From Pectobacterium carotovorum (GTDB taxonomy: Bacteria; Pseudomonadota; Gammaproteobacteria; Enterobacterales; Enterobacteriaceae), in assembly GCF_900129615.1 (NCBI RefSeq), contig NZ_FQWI01000002.1, positions 248,001 through 312,000 of the forward strand: a stretch of DNA of 64,000 bases, given 5' to 3'. The notes below the pieces were generated by a model. It worked only from the letters and a program-made list of their open reading frames with translations, ran no database searches and was not told the origin of the DNA. Positions 37,901-48,000 of this stretch are shown here, one piece after another. Within the stretch, counting starts at the first letter, position 1; the number at the start of each line of letters is the position of its first letter. A program made the position numbers and the translations under genes.

Positions 37901-40900
37901 GCCTATGGCACGGTGAAAGCCGGTAGCAGCACGCCGGAACCCGCCGCCGTGCTGATTGATGTCGCGAAGCATCTGCCAGAATACATGGTGCCGTTCCGAC
38001 TGATTCTGCTAGAAGACATGCCGCTGACGCCGAACGGCAAGCTCGATACGAAACAGCTGCCGCCGGTGCTGGAAGCCAGCGAGGGCGACGGGGAAGCCGA
38101 TAATCCGCTGGAAGCCGATGTACTGGCGATTTGGCGCAGCGTGCTGAATACGCCGTTGGGCGTTGAAGATGATTTCTTCCGCTTAGGCGGCGATTCCATT
38201 CTCAGTATCCAACTGACCACTCGTCTGCGCAGCGCGGGCTATGTCTGCACGGTGAAGGACGTTTTCGAAGCGAAGAGCGTGCGGCGTTTGTGCCGCGTGC
38301 TGGCGCAGAATAACCGTGGCACAGGCATTGTCGCGGAGCAAGGCTCGCTGGAAGGCGAATTCGCGCTGCTGCCGATTCAGCGCTGGTTTATGGAACAGCC
38401 GCTGGCACGTCCAGAACACTGGAATCAGGCGGCGATGATCCAACTGCCGGACGTGGATACCGAACGACTTACCACGCTGTTGCAGGCGTTGATGGCGCAG
38501 CATGACGCGCTGCGTCTGGCTTGTGATGCCGACGGGCAACGCTATCTGACGGAGGTGCCTTGCCCGGTTGTGTCGACGCTGGATTATCACCAGCTTGGTG
38601 ACGACGGCCTGCAACAGGCGTTTACCGCGTTGCAGAGTGAATTCGATCCCGCGCAGGGAAGAACGATGGGGTGTGCGCTGGTGCGGCACCATCCGCAGGC
38701 GGACACGGCGGTGTTCCTCGCTTTCCACCATCTGGTGATTGACGCTGTATCCTGGCGCATTCTGGTCGACGATCTGGAACGGCTGTACCTCGGTGAAGCG
38801 CTGGCGCCGAAAACGTCGAGCTATCGCCAGTGGGGCACGGCGTTGCATCACTATGCTACGCAGCATGCGGAACAACTGGCGTACTGGCAGGCGCAGGAAA
38901 ATGGCGTGGATCAGGCAGCGTTGCTGGCGGCGAAAGATCCGCAGGGCCAGGCCAGCGCCGCTATTCTGACGTTGGACGCCGAAACCACGGGCCAACTGGT
39001 AAGCGAGGCGAATCGTGCCTTTAATACCGAAGTCAGCGATTTGCTGCTGGCGGCGCTAACCCGCACGTTAAACGATCTCGGCTGGGGCGACAAAGCGCGC
39101 ATCATGCTGGAAGGGCACGGCCGCGAAGCGATTGATCCGACGCTGGATGTCAGCCGCACGGTGGGGTGGTTTACCAGCACCTATCCGGTGTGCCTGCAAG
39201 ATAAGCCTGACTGGGCTTCCCTGATTAAATCCAGCAAGGAACAGCTGCGTCAGGTGCCGGATAAAGGCGTTGGGTTTAACCCGTTGCGCTACCATCATCC
39301 GCAGGGCAGTGCGCTAACGCTGTCTCCGATTGTGTTCAACTATCTCGGGCTGTCGGTTCAGGCCGCTGGCACATGGCGTCCGGTGGACATCGCGCCGGGC
39401 TGCTGTGTGTCTCCAGAGAATAAACCGGCGGAGGTGATCAGTCTCCACGGTGGTATTGCAGACGGGCAGTTAACGCTGCGTCAGGTGGGGTGCCTCAACC
39501 AGCGCGATAGTGAACGTCTGATGGTGCGACTGACGGAGAATCTGCGGGCGCTGACGGCAGCCTGTCTGGCACAGTTGCACCACGGCACGGCCTTTACCCC
39601 CAGCGATTTCCCGGCGGTTGCGCTGAGCCAGACGCAACTTGATAGCCTGTCGCAGCGTTATGACATCGACACCTTGTTGCCGCTGTCATCGCTCCAGCAG
39701 TCGATGTTGTATCACCGTCTACGCTGTCCACAGGATGATGCCTATCATTTGCAAACGCCGATTCGCTATGCGCAGGTGCTGGATGTGGAAGGCTATCGTC
39801 AGGCCTGGCAGCGTCAGATTCAGCGTTTCCCTGCGCTGCGTGCCGCGTTGGAAAGCGAATGTGCCAGCGTGCAGGTGATTGTGAAGCAGGCCGATCTGCC
39901 TTTCTACTATCAGGATGTGGCGCAGGAGGCCGATCCACTGGCGGTCATCGAGCGCTATCGCCAGCAGGATTTACGTTCAGGATTTGACTTGTCGCAGCCG
40001 CCGCTGTTGCGCATTGCCTGTTTCCGTTTGGGCGAACAGGACTATCGGGTACTGCTGAGCTGTCACCATAGCGTGATTGATGGCTGGAGCGGCCCGCAGC
40101 TACTGGGCGCGGTACACCGCGATTATCAGACATTAATGCACGGCGAAACATCCGCGATTCAGTCGGATCGTGCTTATGTGGATCATGCGTGGCACGCCGT
40201 GGCGCAGCAGCCTGCCGTCGATGCCTTCTGGCAGCAGCGTCAGCCGCTGCTGGCGCAGACGAACGATGTGGCGATGCTGTTTGCGGCGACGGGGAAACGT
40301 GCCGATCTCAGCCAGCATCTGACGCAGGTTGAACCGCAGGTCACTGGCGTGAGCCTGAACGAGCAGGATCAGGCGGCACTCATTGCCTTTGCCCGTGAGG
40401 TGGGCGTCACGCATAGCATTATTGCGCAATATGCCTGGCACCGGCTGCTGGCTCGCTCGACTGGCGATGCGGTCAGTATTGTCGGAAACGTACTGTCGGG
40501 CAGGGAAAGCCCGGTGGAGGACGTGGCGAGTAGCGTGGGTCTGTACATCAACAGCCTGCCGCTGGCGTTGAGCTGGCAGCAGCCGGTATCGCTGCAACAG
40601 CATCTGGTGCAGTTGCAGAATGAGCTGATGGCGATGAATCAGCATGCTACGCAGTCGCTGATTGCCCTGACGGCTGGACGCCCGCGTCTGTTCAACAGCC
40701 TGTTTATTTATGAAAACTATCCTGGCGCGAAAGCGGATCAGGGCCAACGTGCTGACGATCCGCATAGGTTATCCCCCGAATTCTCCGCCGCCTATGAAAA
40801 AGTCGAGATGCCGCTGAATCTGGTGGTGCGTGAGCAGGCGGGCTGCATGCTGCTGCGCTTCGAGTTTGACGCCGATGTGCTGGACAGTGCGCAGGCGCGC

Positions 40901-41299
40901 CGGGTGCTGATGCGCTGGCATGACGAAGTGGTGGCGTTGGTGAATAGCTCACCGCAGCAGCCAGCCGAGATCGTTGGACATAATAAGGTGGTAGATGCGG
41001 CGATGCGGCAGGCTGTCACGCCGGATAGCCGTGCAGGCTCGCCTGATACGCCGTCAGCCCTGTCGCTGCTGCGCGTGTGGGCGCAGACGCTGCATCTCAA
41101 TGAATCCGGCCTCTGGTCGCAGACGCTGTGTGAAAGTGGTGTCGATTCGCTCCAGCGTATCGCGCTGGCACAGGCATTAAGCCGTGCGTTAGCACAGCCA
41201 GTGAGCGTGGCGTTATTACAACGCTATCCTTCACCGCAGGCGCTGAGCGGGTATCTGGCACAGTCGAGGGTTACCGCCAATGAGGAAACGCTGTCATGA
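34982..41299 (+). CDS. NRPS2: docking-C-A-T-E-C-T synthetase lacking a final adenylation domain and thioesterase
   Basis: 2105 residues. Residues 1-55 (MKDIVTLLKQLERQGVRLAL) look like a TubC-type N-terminal docking domain. C1 has HHIISDG at 205. A1 has QVIYTSGSTGLPKGV and NMYGPTECTVTAL; its hand-read code D-A-M-I-G-G-M-V-T-K matches no code I know. T1 has RLGGDSI with Ser 1072. The E domain (about 1115-1520) has HHLVIDAVSW at 1249, EGHGRE, RTVGWFT, GVGFNPLRY and FNYLG, all intact. C2 has HHSVIDG at 1695. The protein ends in a carrier with ESGVDSLQRIAL (Ser 2056) but no adenylation domain for it. That carrier is probably loaded by NRPS3, whose start overlaps this stop (ATGA). Confidence 0.9.
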   Translation: MKDIVTLLKQLERQGVRLALNAQGQLISQSNKDAITAEIGRTIKENKDAIVRCLTAQQAFERPITPQNATSGPLSSSQSGLWFIEQYEEQSHLYNMPVYFRLTGTLDVAALEFAFDALAQRHASLRTRFVVNEQGKGEQRIDAYQPFVIQHDDFSLLPEAEREGRLQQQVKAEISRPFDLTAGDLTRVRLVKMSERMHVLMITQHHIISDGWSVKNMFADFKPAFLACQNRQPHPVEPTQLNYIDYAHWFNSASFLDYHNEFKPFWVERLTGIPEVHSLPLDKPRPAHQNSGGEVIFSAINNDLWDKFKRLCQRYNTSNFIGLHAVFSLMLARISGEKDIVIGSPLAYRERPDIEDVVGFFVNTIVLRTQLQDNQSFVDYLQYCREQDLSAFDHQLYRFEALSEAIGSDRTTAINPIFQVMLVYQAKVDFNDLIPGCDAAEETSPVLPAKTDISVKVTELMGEVRLDWLFATALFERQTIQYYADRFIRLIEAVVEAPETDVWHLPLMEAERFAAVLAESQQLPRSYPQPQLTVTDVIEAMALRAPQQLAIAFDGEQRTDTLTYAELNRQANQLAHWLHRQGLGEQSLVGVLAKRDRYFVIALLAVWKAGAAYVPLDPDYPPERLRHIITDANLAVILGGDGQQLAQWSAERCIDLTDPTVVAQWHDLPGDEAPAIPRHAQQLAQVIYTSGSTGLPKGVMIEHGSLINLLDDHRDRIAFTPQSTMFNCMSLSFDAGNMTTLLPLSSGGTLAFGEPNDRAIVQAEQAGATHLILPTALMSILDPQQVNGIQAIGMGGEACPNAVVENWADKVALYNMYGPTECTVTALSTRLRKGQPVTIGKPLTHIQALILDAAGQLCPAGVPGELCLAGLGLARGYLNQPQMTASCFEHITLNDVNNAEHGTATLRIYRTGDKARLLNNGDYEYCGRIDEQIKLRGYRIEPGEIEAQLATVCPSLKQVKVIVAQVGNRPALVAYGTVKAGSSTPEPAAVLIDVAKHLPEYMVPFRLILLEDMPLTPNGKLDTKQLPPVLEASEGDGEADNPLEADVLAIWRSVLNTPLGVEDDFFRLGGDSILSIQLTTRLRSAGYVCTVKDVFEAKSVRRLCRVLAQNNRGTGIVAEQGSLEGEFALLPIQRWFMEQPLARPEHWNQAAMIQLPDVDTERLTTLLQALMAQHDALRLACDADGQRYLTEVPCPVVSTLDYHQLGDDGLQQAFTALQSEFDPAQGRTMGCALVRHHPQADTAVFLAFHHLVIDAVSWRILVDDLERLYLGEALAPKTSSYRQWGTALHHYATQHAEQLAYWQAQENGVDQAALLAAKDPQGQASAAILTLDAETTGQLVSEANRAFNTEVSDLLLAALTRTLNDLGWGDKARIMLEGHGREAIDPTLDVSRTVGWFTSTYPVCLQDKPDWASLIKSSKEQLRQVPDKGVGFNPLRYHHPQGSALTLSPIVFNYLGLSVQAAGTWRPVDIAPGCCVSPENKPAEVISLHGGIADGQLTLRQVGCLNQRDSERLMVRLTENLRALTAACLAQLHHGTAFTPSDFPAVALSQTQLDSLSQRYDIDTLLPLSSLQQSMLYHRLRCPQDDAYHLQTPIRYAQVLDVEGYRQAWQRQIQRFPALRAALESECASVQVIVKQADLPFYYQDVAQEADPLAVIERYRQQDLRSGFDLSQPPLLRIACFRLGEQDYRVLLSCHHSVIDGWSGPQLLGAVHRDYQTLMHGETSAIQSDRAYVDHAWHAVAQQPAVDAFWQQRQPLLAQTNDVAMLFAATGKRADLSQHLTQVEPQVTGVSLNEQDQAALIAFAREVGVTHSIIAQYAWHRLLARSTGDAVSIVGNVLSGRESPVEDVASSVGLYINSLPLALSWQQPVSLQQHLVQLQNELMAMNQHATQSLIALTAGRPRLFNSLFIYENYPGAKADQGQRADDPHRLSPEFSAAYEKVEMPLNLVVREQAGCMLLRFEFDADVLDSAQARRVLMRWHDEVVALVNSSPQQPAEIVGHNKVVDAAMRQAVTPDSRAGSPDTPSALSLLRVWAQTLHLNESGLWSQTLCESGVDSLQRIALAQALSRALAQPVSVALLQRYPSPQALSGYLAQSRVTANEETLS

Positions 41300-43410
41300 C
41301 AGGGAACGATGAAGCAGTGGAGAACCCGCTGGCGGATATCCAACAGCCCACGGCTTTCGGGCAGCGGGTGGGTGCCGCGCACGGTGAACAGCGGTACAGC
41401 AGTGAACTTATTAAGCACTATCCCGCGTCGCTGGTGAGCGCGGCGTGGAGCTGGCTACTGTACAAATACAGCGGTGAAGAGCAGGTGTGTGCCGCGCTCG
41501 TCATGGCCGATCGTCCTGATAACGTAAGGCCGCTGATCGCGCATTTTCAACAGCGTGATCGTCTCGTCAGCGAGTGGATCGCAGCGGTGGGATCGTCGTG
41601 CGATCCGCAGTCTGCGTCAGAGCTTCTGGCAGCAGACATCCAGCATGCGCTGTTTAGCAGTCTGCTGATTGTGGGGGAGATGGCATCGTTACCCGTGGTA
41701 GTACAAAAAGCGGCGCAAAACGTAGCGCTGATCGTACAGGTTCAAAACGATCGGGTCATTCTGACCGCACCTGACGGACAGTTCGATAATCGCCAGCTAC
41801 AGCGCATTGCTCGCCATCTCACGCAGCTACTTGATGGCCTGCTGGCATCGCGCTGGGAACGGCTGACGCAGATCCGCCTCAGCCCGCGGGTAGCACCGTT
41901 ACCGCACCGAGCCACGACGCATGCTCTGCACGATGAACTGCTGGCGCGCCTGACTCAGGAAGCGCGTCAGGATTGCGTGGCGATCGCCTTTCAGGAGCGC
42001 GACATTCGCTATCGGGAACTGCTGCAACGCGTGGCGCTGATTCAACAGGCACTGGCTGCACAGGGTGTGACTGCGGGTCAGCGTGTGGGGCTGCACCTTA
42101 GTCGCCAGCCTGACACCGTCGCGGCGCTGCTGGCCTGCCTGTTTTCTCAGGTGACGTTTGTGCCGCTGGAGCCGGATTTTCCGGGGGAGCGTCTACAGGC
42201 GATTCAGCAGGAGGCGGCGTTGGCAGCGGTCTTGCAGGACGGCTATACCGGCGGTTCGCTGGCGTTTGACTGCCCGATACTGAACCTCTGCGATTTACCG
42301 TATGCCGCCAGTGATTCCACGGCGAGCGTACAGCTGGCGCGGGCCGGTGGACCGGAAACGGCGGCTTACATGATGTTTACCTCCGGTTCGACAGGGAAAC
42401 CAAAAGGCGTTGTGATTGGTCAGCGGGCTCTGCAAACCTTTATTCATGCCAGTGTAGAGCGGTTGGCGTTAACGGATAAAGCCAACTGGCTGCTGATTAC
42501 CACGCTGGCGTTTGATATCTCCATGCTGGAAGTGTTTGCGCCGCTGTGGGTTGGCGGCGTGCAGCACCTGACCACGCATGAGGAATACAAAGATCCGCAG
42601 GCGGTCGCGGCGTATTTGCAGGCTCGGCCGGAAATCAACGTATTGCAGGCGACGCCCGCGTTTTGGCGCATGATGTTCAAAGCGGGCTGGCAGGGTAAAC
42701 CCGATCTGGTCGCGCTGTGCGGCGGTGAAGCGCTGGATCTGCGACTGGCACAGCGTCTGGTTAGCCGTTGCAGGACGCTGTGGAATTGCTATGGGCCAAC
42801 CGAAGCGACAATTTGGTCGCAGATGGCGCAGATCGACGGGGCCGCGTTGGAGAACCAGCACACGGTCGCGCTGGGCAATACGCTGGCGGGCTATCAGCAT
42901 TTGGTGATCGATGACGATCGCCATCCGTTAGAGGAAGGGATGGTCGGCGAACTGTGCATTCTCGGCGAAGCGCTGAGTAGCGGATACTGGCAACGTGACG
43001 ATCTGACGCAGGATCGTTTTATTCAGCAGGTGGAATCTGGGCAGAGAATGTATCGCACTGGCGATAAAGTCCGGCTACTGGCGGACGATCGTTATCAGTA
43101 TCTGGGTCGCTTCGACGATCAGGTAAAATTACGGGGATTTCGCATCGAATTAGGAGAGATCGAGGCGCAATTGAAACGGATCGAACAGGTACAGGATGCG
43201 GCCGTTAAGCTTCAGGGGGAAGGGGATGACGCAGTGCTGGTCGGCTACGTTGAGTATAAACCCGGCTCGGAGATGACCAAACTGGCGCTGCGCAAACAGC
43301 TGCATCAGTTCTTACCGGCTTACATGGTGCCAGGGCGCATTGTGGTGCTTGATAAGCTGCCGAAAACCGGCAGCGGCAAGGTCGATCGCAAGCGCCTGAC
43401 GGGCGTCTGA
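41296..43410 (+). CDS. NRPS3: stand-alone adenylation protein with condensation-lobe remnant, predicted glycine
   Basis: 704 residues. Residues 1-210 resemble the C-terminal lobe of a condensation domain (LVSAAWSWLLYKYSGEEQVC; LDGLL before the A domain) without an HHxxxDG active site. Residues 215-704 are a complete adenylation domain: MMFTSGSTGKPKGVV, WNCYGPTEATIWSQ, YRTGDKVRLL, QVKLRGFRIELGEIEAQL and KTGSGKVDRKRL at the very end. No carrier or thioesterase follows. The hand-read code D-I-L-Q-L-G-C-I-W-K is nearly the known glycine code DILQLGLIWK. I infer that it loads Gly in trans onto the terminal carrier of NRPS2. It is the last gene of the operon. Confidence 0.88.
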   Translation: MTGNDEAVENPLADIQQPTAFGQRVGAAHGEQRYSSELIKHYPASLVSAAWSWLLYKYSGEEQVCAALVMADRPDNVRPLIAHFQQRDRLVSEWIAAVGSSCDPQSASELLAADIQHALFSSLLIVGEMASLPVVVQKAAQNVALIVQVQNDRVILTAPDGQFDNRQLQRIARHLTQLLDGLLASRWERLTQIRLSPRVAPLPHRATTHALHDELLARLTQEARQDCVAIAFQERDIRYRELLQRVALIQQALAAQGVTAGQRVGLHLSRQPDTVAALLACLFSQVTFVPLEPDFPGERLQAIQQEAALAAVLQDGYTGGSLAFDCPILNLCDLPYAASDSTASVQLARAGGPETAAYMMFTSGSTGKPKGVVIGQRALQTFIHASVERLALTDKANWLLITTLAFDISMLEVFAPLWVGGVQHLTTHEEYKDPQAVAAYLQARPEINVLQATPAFWRMMFKAGWQGKPDLVALCGGEALDLRLAQRLVSRCRTLWNCYGPTEATIWSQMAQIDGAALENQHTVALGNTLAGYQHLVIDDDRHPLEEGMVGELCILGEALSSGYWQRDDLTQDRFIQQVESGQRMYRTGDKVRLLADDRYQYLGRFDDQVKLRGFRIELGEIEAQLKRIEQVQDAAVKLQGEGDDAVLVGYVEYKPGSEMTKLALRKQLHQFLPAYMVPGRIVVLDKLPKTGSGKVDRKRLTGV

Positions 43411-43413
43411 CAG

Positions 43414-43442
43414 TAGGAGGGGCAGCGCTGCTGCCCCTCCTA
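43414..43442. terminator. Bidirectional terminator between NRPS3 and the TolC-type gene
   Basis: A 13-bp perfect inverted repeat, TAGGAGGGGCAGC (43414-43426) / GCTGCCCCTCCTA (43430-43442), sits 4 bp after the NRPS3 stop between convergent genes. Its core differs by one base from the hairpin at 59561-59579. Confidence 0.8.
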
Positions 43443-43483
43443 ATCGCGTAAACATGATATTTCAGGCACGACAATAGTGCGTA

Positions 43484-44992
43484 TCAGAACGATTGCAATG
43501 TACTGATTTTGCCCTGTTGCCAGTTGGTGTCAGATTGACGCAGTGCCTGACTGATATCTGCAAGGCTGTTGGACGGGAGGGTTTTCGGTAGCAAATCCAG
43601 TCCGATCGTTGAGAATATCTGGCCGTAGGTATTGCGTAGTTCTGCATAGGCCAGATCTTGACGCAAACTGGCGTTGAGTGCGTTCAGCTCACCTTGAATC
43701 AACTGTAGTTCACCGATGCTGTTAGCCTTATAGCGGTTTCTCAGCTGTTCGACGATTTTAGTGTCAAGATTGCGTAATTCCGAACTGGTTTTATATTGTC
43801 GCTGCGCCTCATTGAAGTTGGCTCGGGCGATGTATAACTGTGCCATGATTGCCAGTGACATCGCTTGGCGCTGCATTTCCGACACGGACTCGTTAGCCTG
43901 AGCGGCTTTACGCGCGGCTGGGCCGGACAGCAGATTGAACAGGTTCCAGGTGGCTTTCACGCCGACGTCAGCCCAGCTGTTGTTGACCAGAAAAGAGTTG
44001 CTGTCATAGTGGCCACCTGCGCTGATTTCCACGCCGGGCAGCATACGCAGCAGCGCTTTACGGGTTTCAGCGGCATGAATTCGTACCTGATAATCCTGCT
44101 CGCGCAGTTCTGGGCGACTGACCAGCGCCGCTTCTTCCAGCACCTTCACATCGACATTCAGCTGCGGTACGGTTTCGTCACCGCTTTGTGGCAACGCAAG
44201 TTTGTAGGCCGTATCCAATGGCAGGTTCATCAAGGTTGCCAGCTCAGTCTTGGCTAGCGACAGTGCGCGACGCTGTTCCTCCAATTGGCGTGTGGCGTCG
44301 ATCAGCGCGCGTTGGTAACTAAGGACTTCAATCGGGTCACCAATCTGCTGTGACGACATGTGTTCGCTCGCGTCGCGCGCAGCGTTGACACGGACGATCA
44401 GGCCATCAATCTGCCCCAACAACCGTTCAGCTGCCACGGCGCGCCAGTAGGCGGAGCGTACGTCTTGCTGGATGGTGTGCACGACTTTGCGTTTACGCTC
44501 TTCGGCAATCCAGCGCTGATCTGATTTTTGCTGGGCGGTCACGTAGCTGACGCCAAAGTCGAGCACGTTCCACACCATAGTCAGATCGGCTACATCTCGG
44601 TCGCGCTCCTGTGAGGTGGAAGGGGCTAATGATTGTGCACCAGTAGCAATATTCGTACTACTGGAGGCGCTGGTATTGCTGCGACCAACGTAGCCCGCTG
44701 ATGCCGCCAGTTTCGGCAACATATCGTAGCGTGCTAGCTCCACCTGCTGCTGGCTCAGCGCATATTCCATCACTTTTAAGCGTGATTCGAGGTTATATTT
44801 CAGCGCACGTGCCATGGCATCATACAGCGTGATCGGTGCCGTGACGGGCTCCTGCTGGCTGAACATGGCGACTCGGTCTTGCTGGCTGCGTTGTCCGCTT
44901 TCGACCTTGCTGATCGGCTGGGTGGTCACGGCACAGCCGCTGGCGGCTAGCACGATGGCGCTAAGGCTAAATAGTTTCCGACCCTTTAACAC
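43484..44992 (-). CDS. TolC-family outer-membrane lipoprotein (export channel)
   Basis: Outer-membrane factor with two OEP repeats. I choose the GTG at 44992: a GAGGAG ribosome binding site lies about 7 nt upstream, and the product begins with a lipoprotein signal whose lipobox LAASGC puts the lipidated Cys at residue 20. This gives about 502 residues; the frame extends to 45169 but that part overlaps the adhesin gene. Long helical stretches follow (YALSQQQVELARYDMLPKLA; ALSLAKTELATLMNLPLDTAY), typical of the channel's coiled coils. With three HlyD-type adaptors upstream on the same strand it probably forms the outer-membrane exit of one export apparatus. Confidence 0.87.
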   Translation of the reverse strand: MLKGRKLFSLSAIVLAASGCAVTTQPISKVESGQRSQQDRVAMFSQQEPVTAPITLYDAMARALKYNLESRLKVMEYALSQQQVELARYDMLPKLAASAGYVGRSNTSASSSTNIATGAQSLAPSTSQERDRDVADLTMVWNVLDFGVSYVTAQQKSDQRWIAEERKRKVVHTIQQDVRSAYWRAVAAERLLGQIDGLIVRVNAARDASEHMSSQQIGDPIEVLSYQRALIDATRQLEEQRRALSLAKTELATLMNLPLDTAYKLALPQSGDETVPQLNVDVKVLEEAALVSRPELREQDYQVRIHAAETRKALLRMLPGVEISAGGHYDSNSFLVNNSWADVGVKATWNLFNLLSGPAARKAAQANESVSEMQRQAMSLAIMAQLYIARANFNEAQRQYKTSSELRNLDTKIVEQLRNRYKANSIGELQLIQGELNALNASLRQDLAYAELRNTYGQIFSTIGLDLLPKTLPSNSLADISQALRQSDTNWQQGKISTLQSF

Positions 44993-45098
44993 GATTCCGC
45001 TCCTCGTCATTATCATCATTACCAATGTTATTCTTATGATGGTTCTAGTTGTTCTTGCGATCGTCTTGCGTATCGCAGTTGCTGCGCTGCCACGCAGG

Positions 45099-48000
45099 TT
45101 ATCCCTGCTGCTGACCACTTTCCTGCAATGCTTGCTCAATAGCCGCAAGACGTTGCTGTTTCGAATCACCTATCTGTTGTAATTGCTGATGCAGCGAGGG
45201 CGTAAATGCCACCGAGCGCCCAGTGCCGTCATCAGTGCTATTCATTGCGTTACTCGCCCCATCGAGCGGAATATCCCTCCAACTGCCACCGGAGAAGACC
45301 TCCATTGGCTTCAGTGAAGGCAGATAGATCCCTGAGAACGTGCTAGCCAGCGATGAGGTGCCGCCTAAAGCGGGATCTTTGCTGAAGCTGGGGAAGGAAC
45401 CTAGTGTGCTGTCGAAGTTAATGCCAATGCCGCTGGCGGCTCCACGTCCGAAAGTGCCCGCCACCTGACTCGTTGGGAGGGTGCCTCCTTCGGTGTTCTG
45501 GCGTCCGGTAGCAAAAATGGCAGACATCACTGACTGCGGTGCACCGTCATTACCCACGGTGAAACTGCCGAGCGACGGATTGGCGATCAGACCATCCAAT
45601 GCCGGCAGTGCTATCGTGGCATCCTGCGTAAACAGCTGGCGTGTATCGCTGGCTGACGGCGTCCGGCCAAGACCGTCGTTGGCTTTGAACTCAGGATCGC
45701 TGCTTACAAAACTGCTCGTCACCGTCAGGCCAAAGCTGGTGCTGATGGACGTATTACTGCCGTCGGTGGCTGTCACCCTGATCACCAAGGTACCGACATC
45801 CGCATTGCCTGGTGTACCGGAGAAGGTGCCGATGGTCGGATCGAAGCGCAGCCAGCTTGGCAGCGGCGACCCGTTGGCGAGGGTGGCGCTTAGCGTCAGC
45901 GTGTCACCATCGGGATCGCTAAAGGTGCTGTCAGGCACGGTAAAGTTGAAGCCACCCCCCTGAGTCACGTTTTGCGGCGGGATTGGCGTGGCGACCACGG
46001 GTGCGTCGTTGGCGTTAGTTACCGTCAGGCCAAAGCTGGTGCTGATGGACGTATTACTGCCGTCGGTGGCTGTCACCCTGATCACCAAGGTACCGACATC
46101 TGCATTGCCCGGTGTACCGGAGAAGGTGCCGATGGTCGGATCGAAGCGCAGCCAGTTCGGCAGCGGTGACCCGTTGGCGAGGGTGGCGCTCAGCGTCAGC
46201 GTGTCACCATCGGGATCGCTAAAGGTGCCGTCAGGCACGGTAAAGTTGAAGCCACCCCCCTGAGTCACGTTTTGCGGCGGGATTGGCGTGGCGACCACGG
46301 GGGCGTCGTTGGCGTTAGTTACCGTCAGGCCAAAGCTCGTACTGATGGACGTGTTACTGCCGTCGGTGGCTGTCACCCTGATCACCAAGGTACCGACATC
46401 TGCATTGCCCGGCGTACCGGAGAAGGTGCCAATGGTCGGATCGAAGCGCAGCCAGCTCGGCAGCGGTGACCCGTTGGCGAGGGTGGCGCTCAGCGTCAGC
46501 GTGTCACCATCGGGATCGCTAAAGGTGCCGTCAGGCACGGTAAAGTTGAAGCCACCCCCCTGAGCCACGTTTTGCGGCGGGATTGGCGTGGCGACCACGG
46601 GTGCATCGTTGACGTTAGTTACCGTCAGGCCAAAGCTGGTACTGATGGACGTATTACTGCCATCGGTGGCCGTTACCCTGATCACCAAGGTACCGACATC
46701 CGCGTTGCCCGGTGTACCGGAGAAGGTGCCGATGGTCGGATCGAAGCGCAGCCAGCTCGGCAGCGGTGACCCGTTGGCGAGGGTGGCGCTTAGCGTCAGC
46801 GTGTCACCATCGGGATCGCTAAAGGTGCCGTCAGGCACGGTAAAGTTGAAGCCACCCCCCTGAGCCACGTTTTGCGGCGGGATTGGCGTGGAGACCACGG
46901 GTGTATCGTTAACGTTGGTAACGGTCAGGCCAAAGGTGGTGCTGACTGAAGTGTTGCTGCCGTCGGTGGCGGTGACCTTGATGGTCAGGCTGCCCACATC
47001 CCCATTGGCCGGTGTGCCGGAGAAGGTACCAGTCGCCGGGTTAAACGACAGCCAGGCTGGCAGCGCGGTGCCGTCCGCCAGCGTGGCACTGAGCGTCAGG
47101 GTATCGCCATCCGGATCGGTAAAGGTGCCTGCCGGGATGGTGACATTCAGGCTGCCACCTTGTGCAATGCTCTGCGCGGCAATCGTGCCGGAGACCACCG
47201 GGGCATCGTTCACATTGGTGACGCTCAGGCCAAAGGTGGTGCTGACCGAGGCGCTGCTGCCGTCGGTGGCGGTGACCTTGATGGTCAGGTTACCCACATC
47301 ACCGTTACCCGGTGTACCGGAGAAGGTGCCGGTAGCGGGGTTAAACGACAGCCAGGATGGCAGTGCGGTGCCGTCCGCCAGCGTGGCACTGAGCGTCAGC
47401 GTATCGCCATCCGGATCGGTAAAGGTGCCCGCTGGGATGGTGATATTCAGACTGCCACCTTGTGCAATATTCTGCGGCGGGATCGTGCCGGAAACCACTG
47501 GGGCATCGTTCACATTGGTGACGGTCAGGCCAAAGGTGGTGCTGACCGAGGCGTTGCTGCCGTCGGTGGCGGTGACCTTGATGGTCAGGCTACCCACATC
47601 CCCATTGGCCGGTGTGCCGGAGAAGGTGCCGGTAGCTGGATTAAACGACAGCCAGGATGGCAGTGTGGTGCCGTCCGCCAGCGTGGCACTGAGCGTCAGA
47701 GTATCGCCATCCGGATCGGTAAAGGTGCCTGCCGGGATGGTGACATTCAGGTTGCCACCTTGTGCAATGCTCTGCGCGGCAATCGTGCCGGAGACCACCG
47801 GGGCTTCATTAACGGTGGTGACCGTCAAACTAAAGGTGGTGCTGACTGAGGCGCTGCTGCCGTCGGTGGCGGTGACTTTGATGGTCAGGTTGCCAATATC
47901 ACCACTGGCGGGGGTGCCAGAGAAGGTGCCAGTGGCCGGGTTAAACGACAGCCAGGCTGGTAGCGCGGTGCCGTCCGCCAGCGTGGCACTGAGCGTCAGG

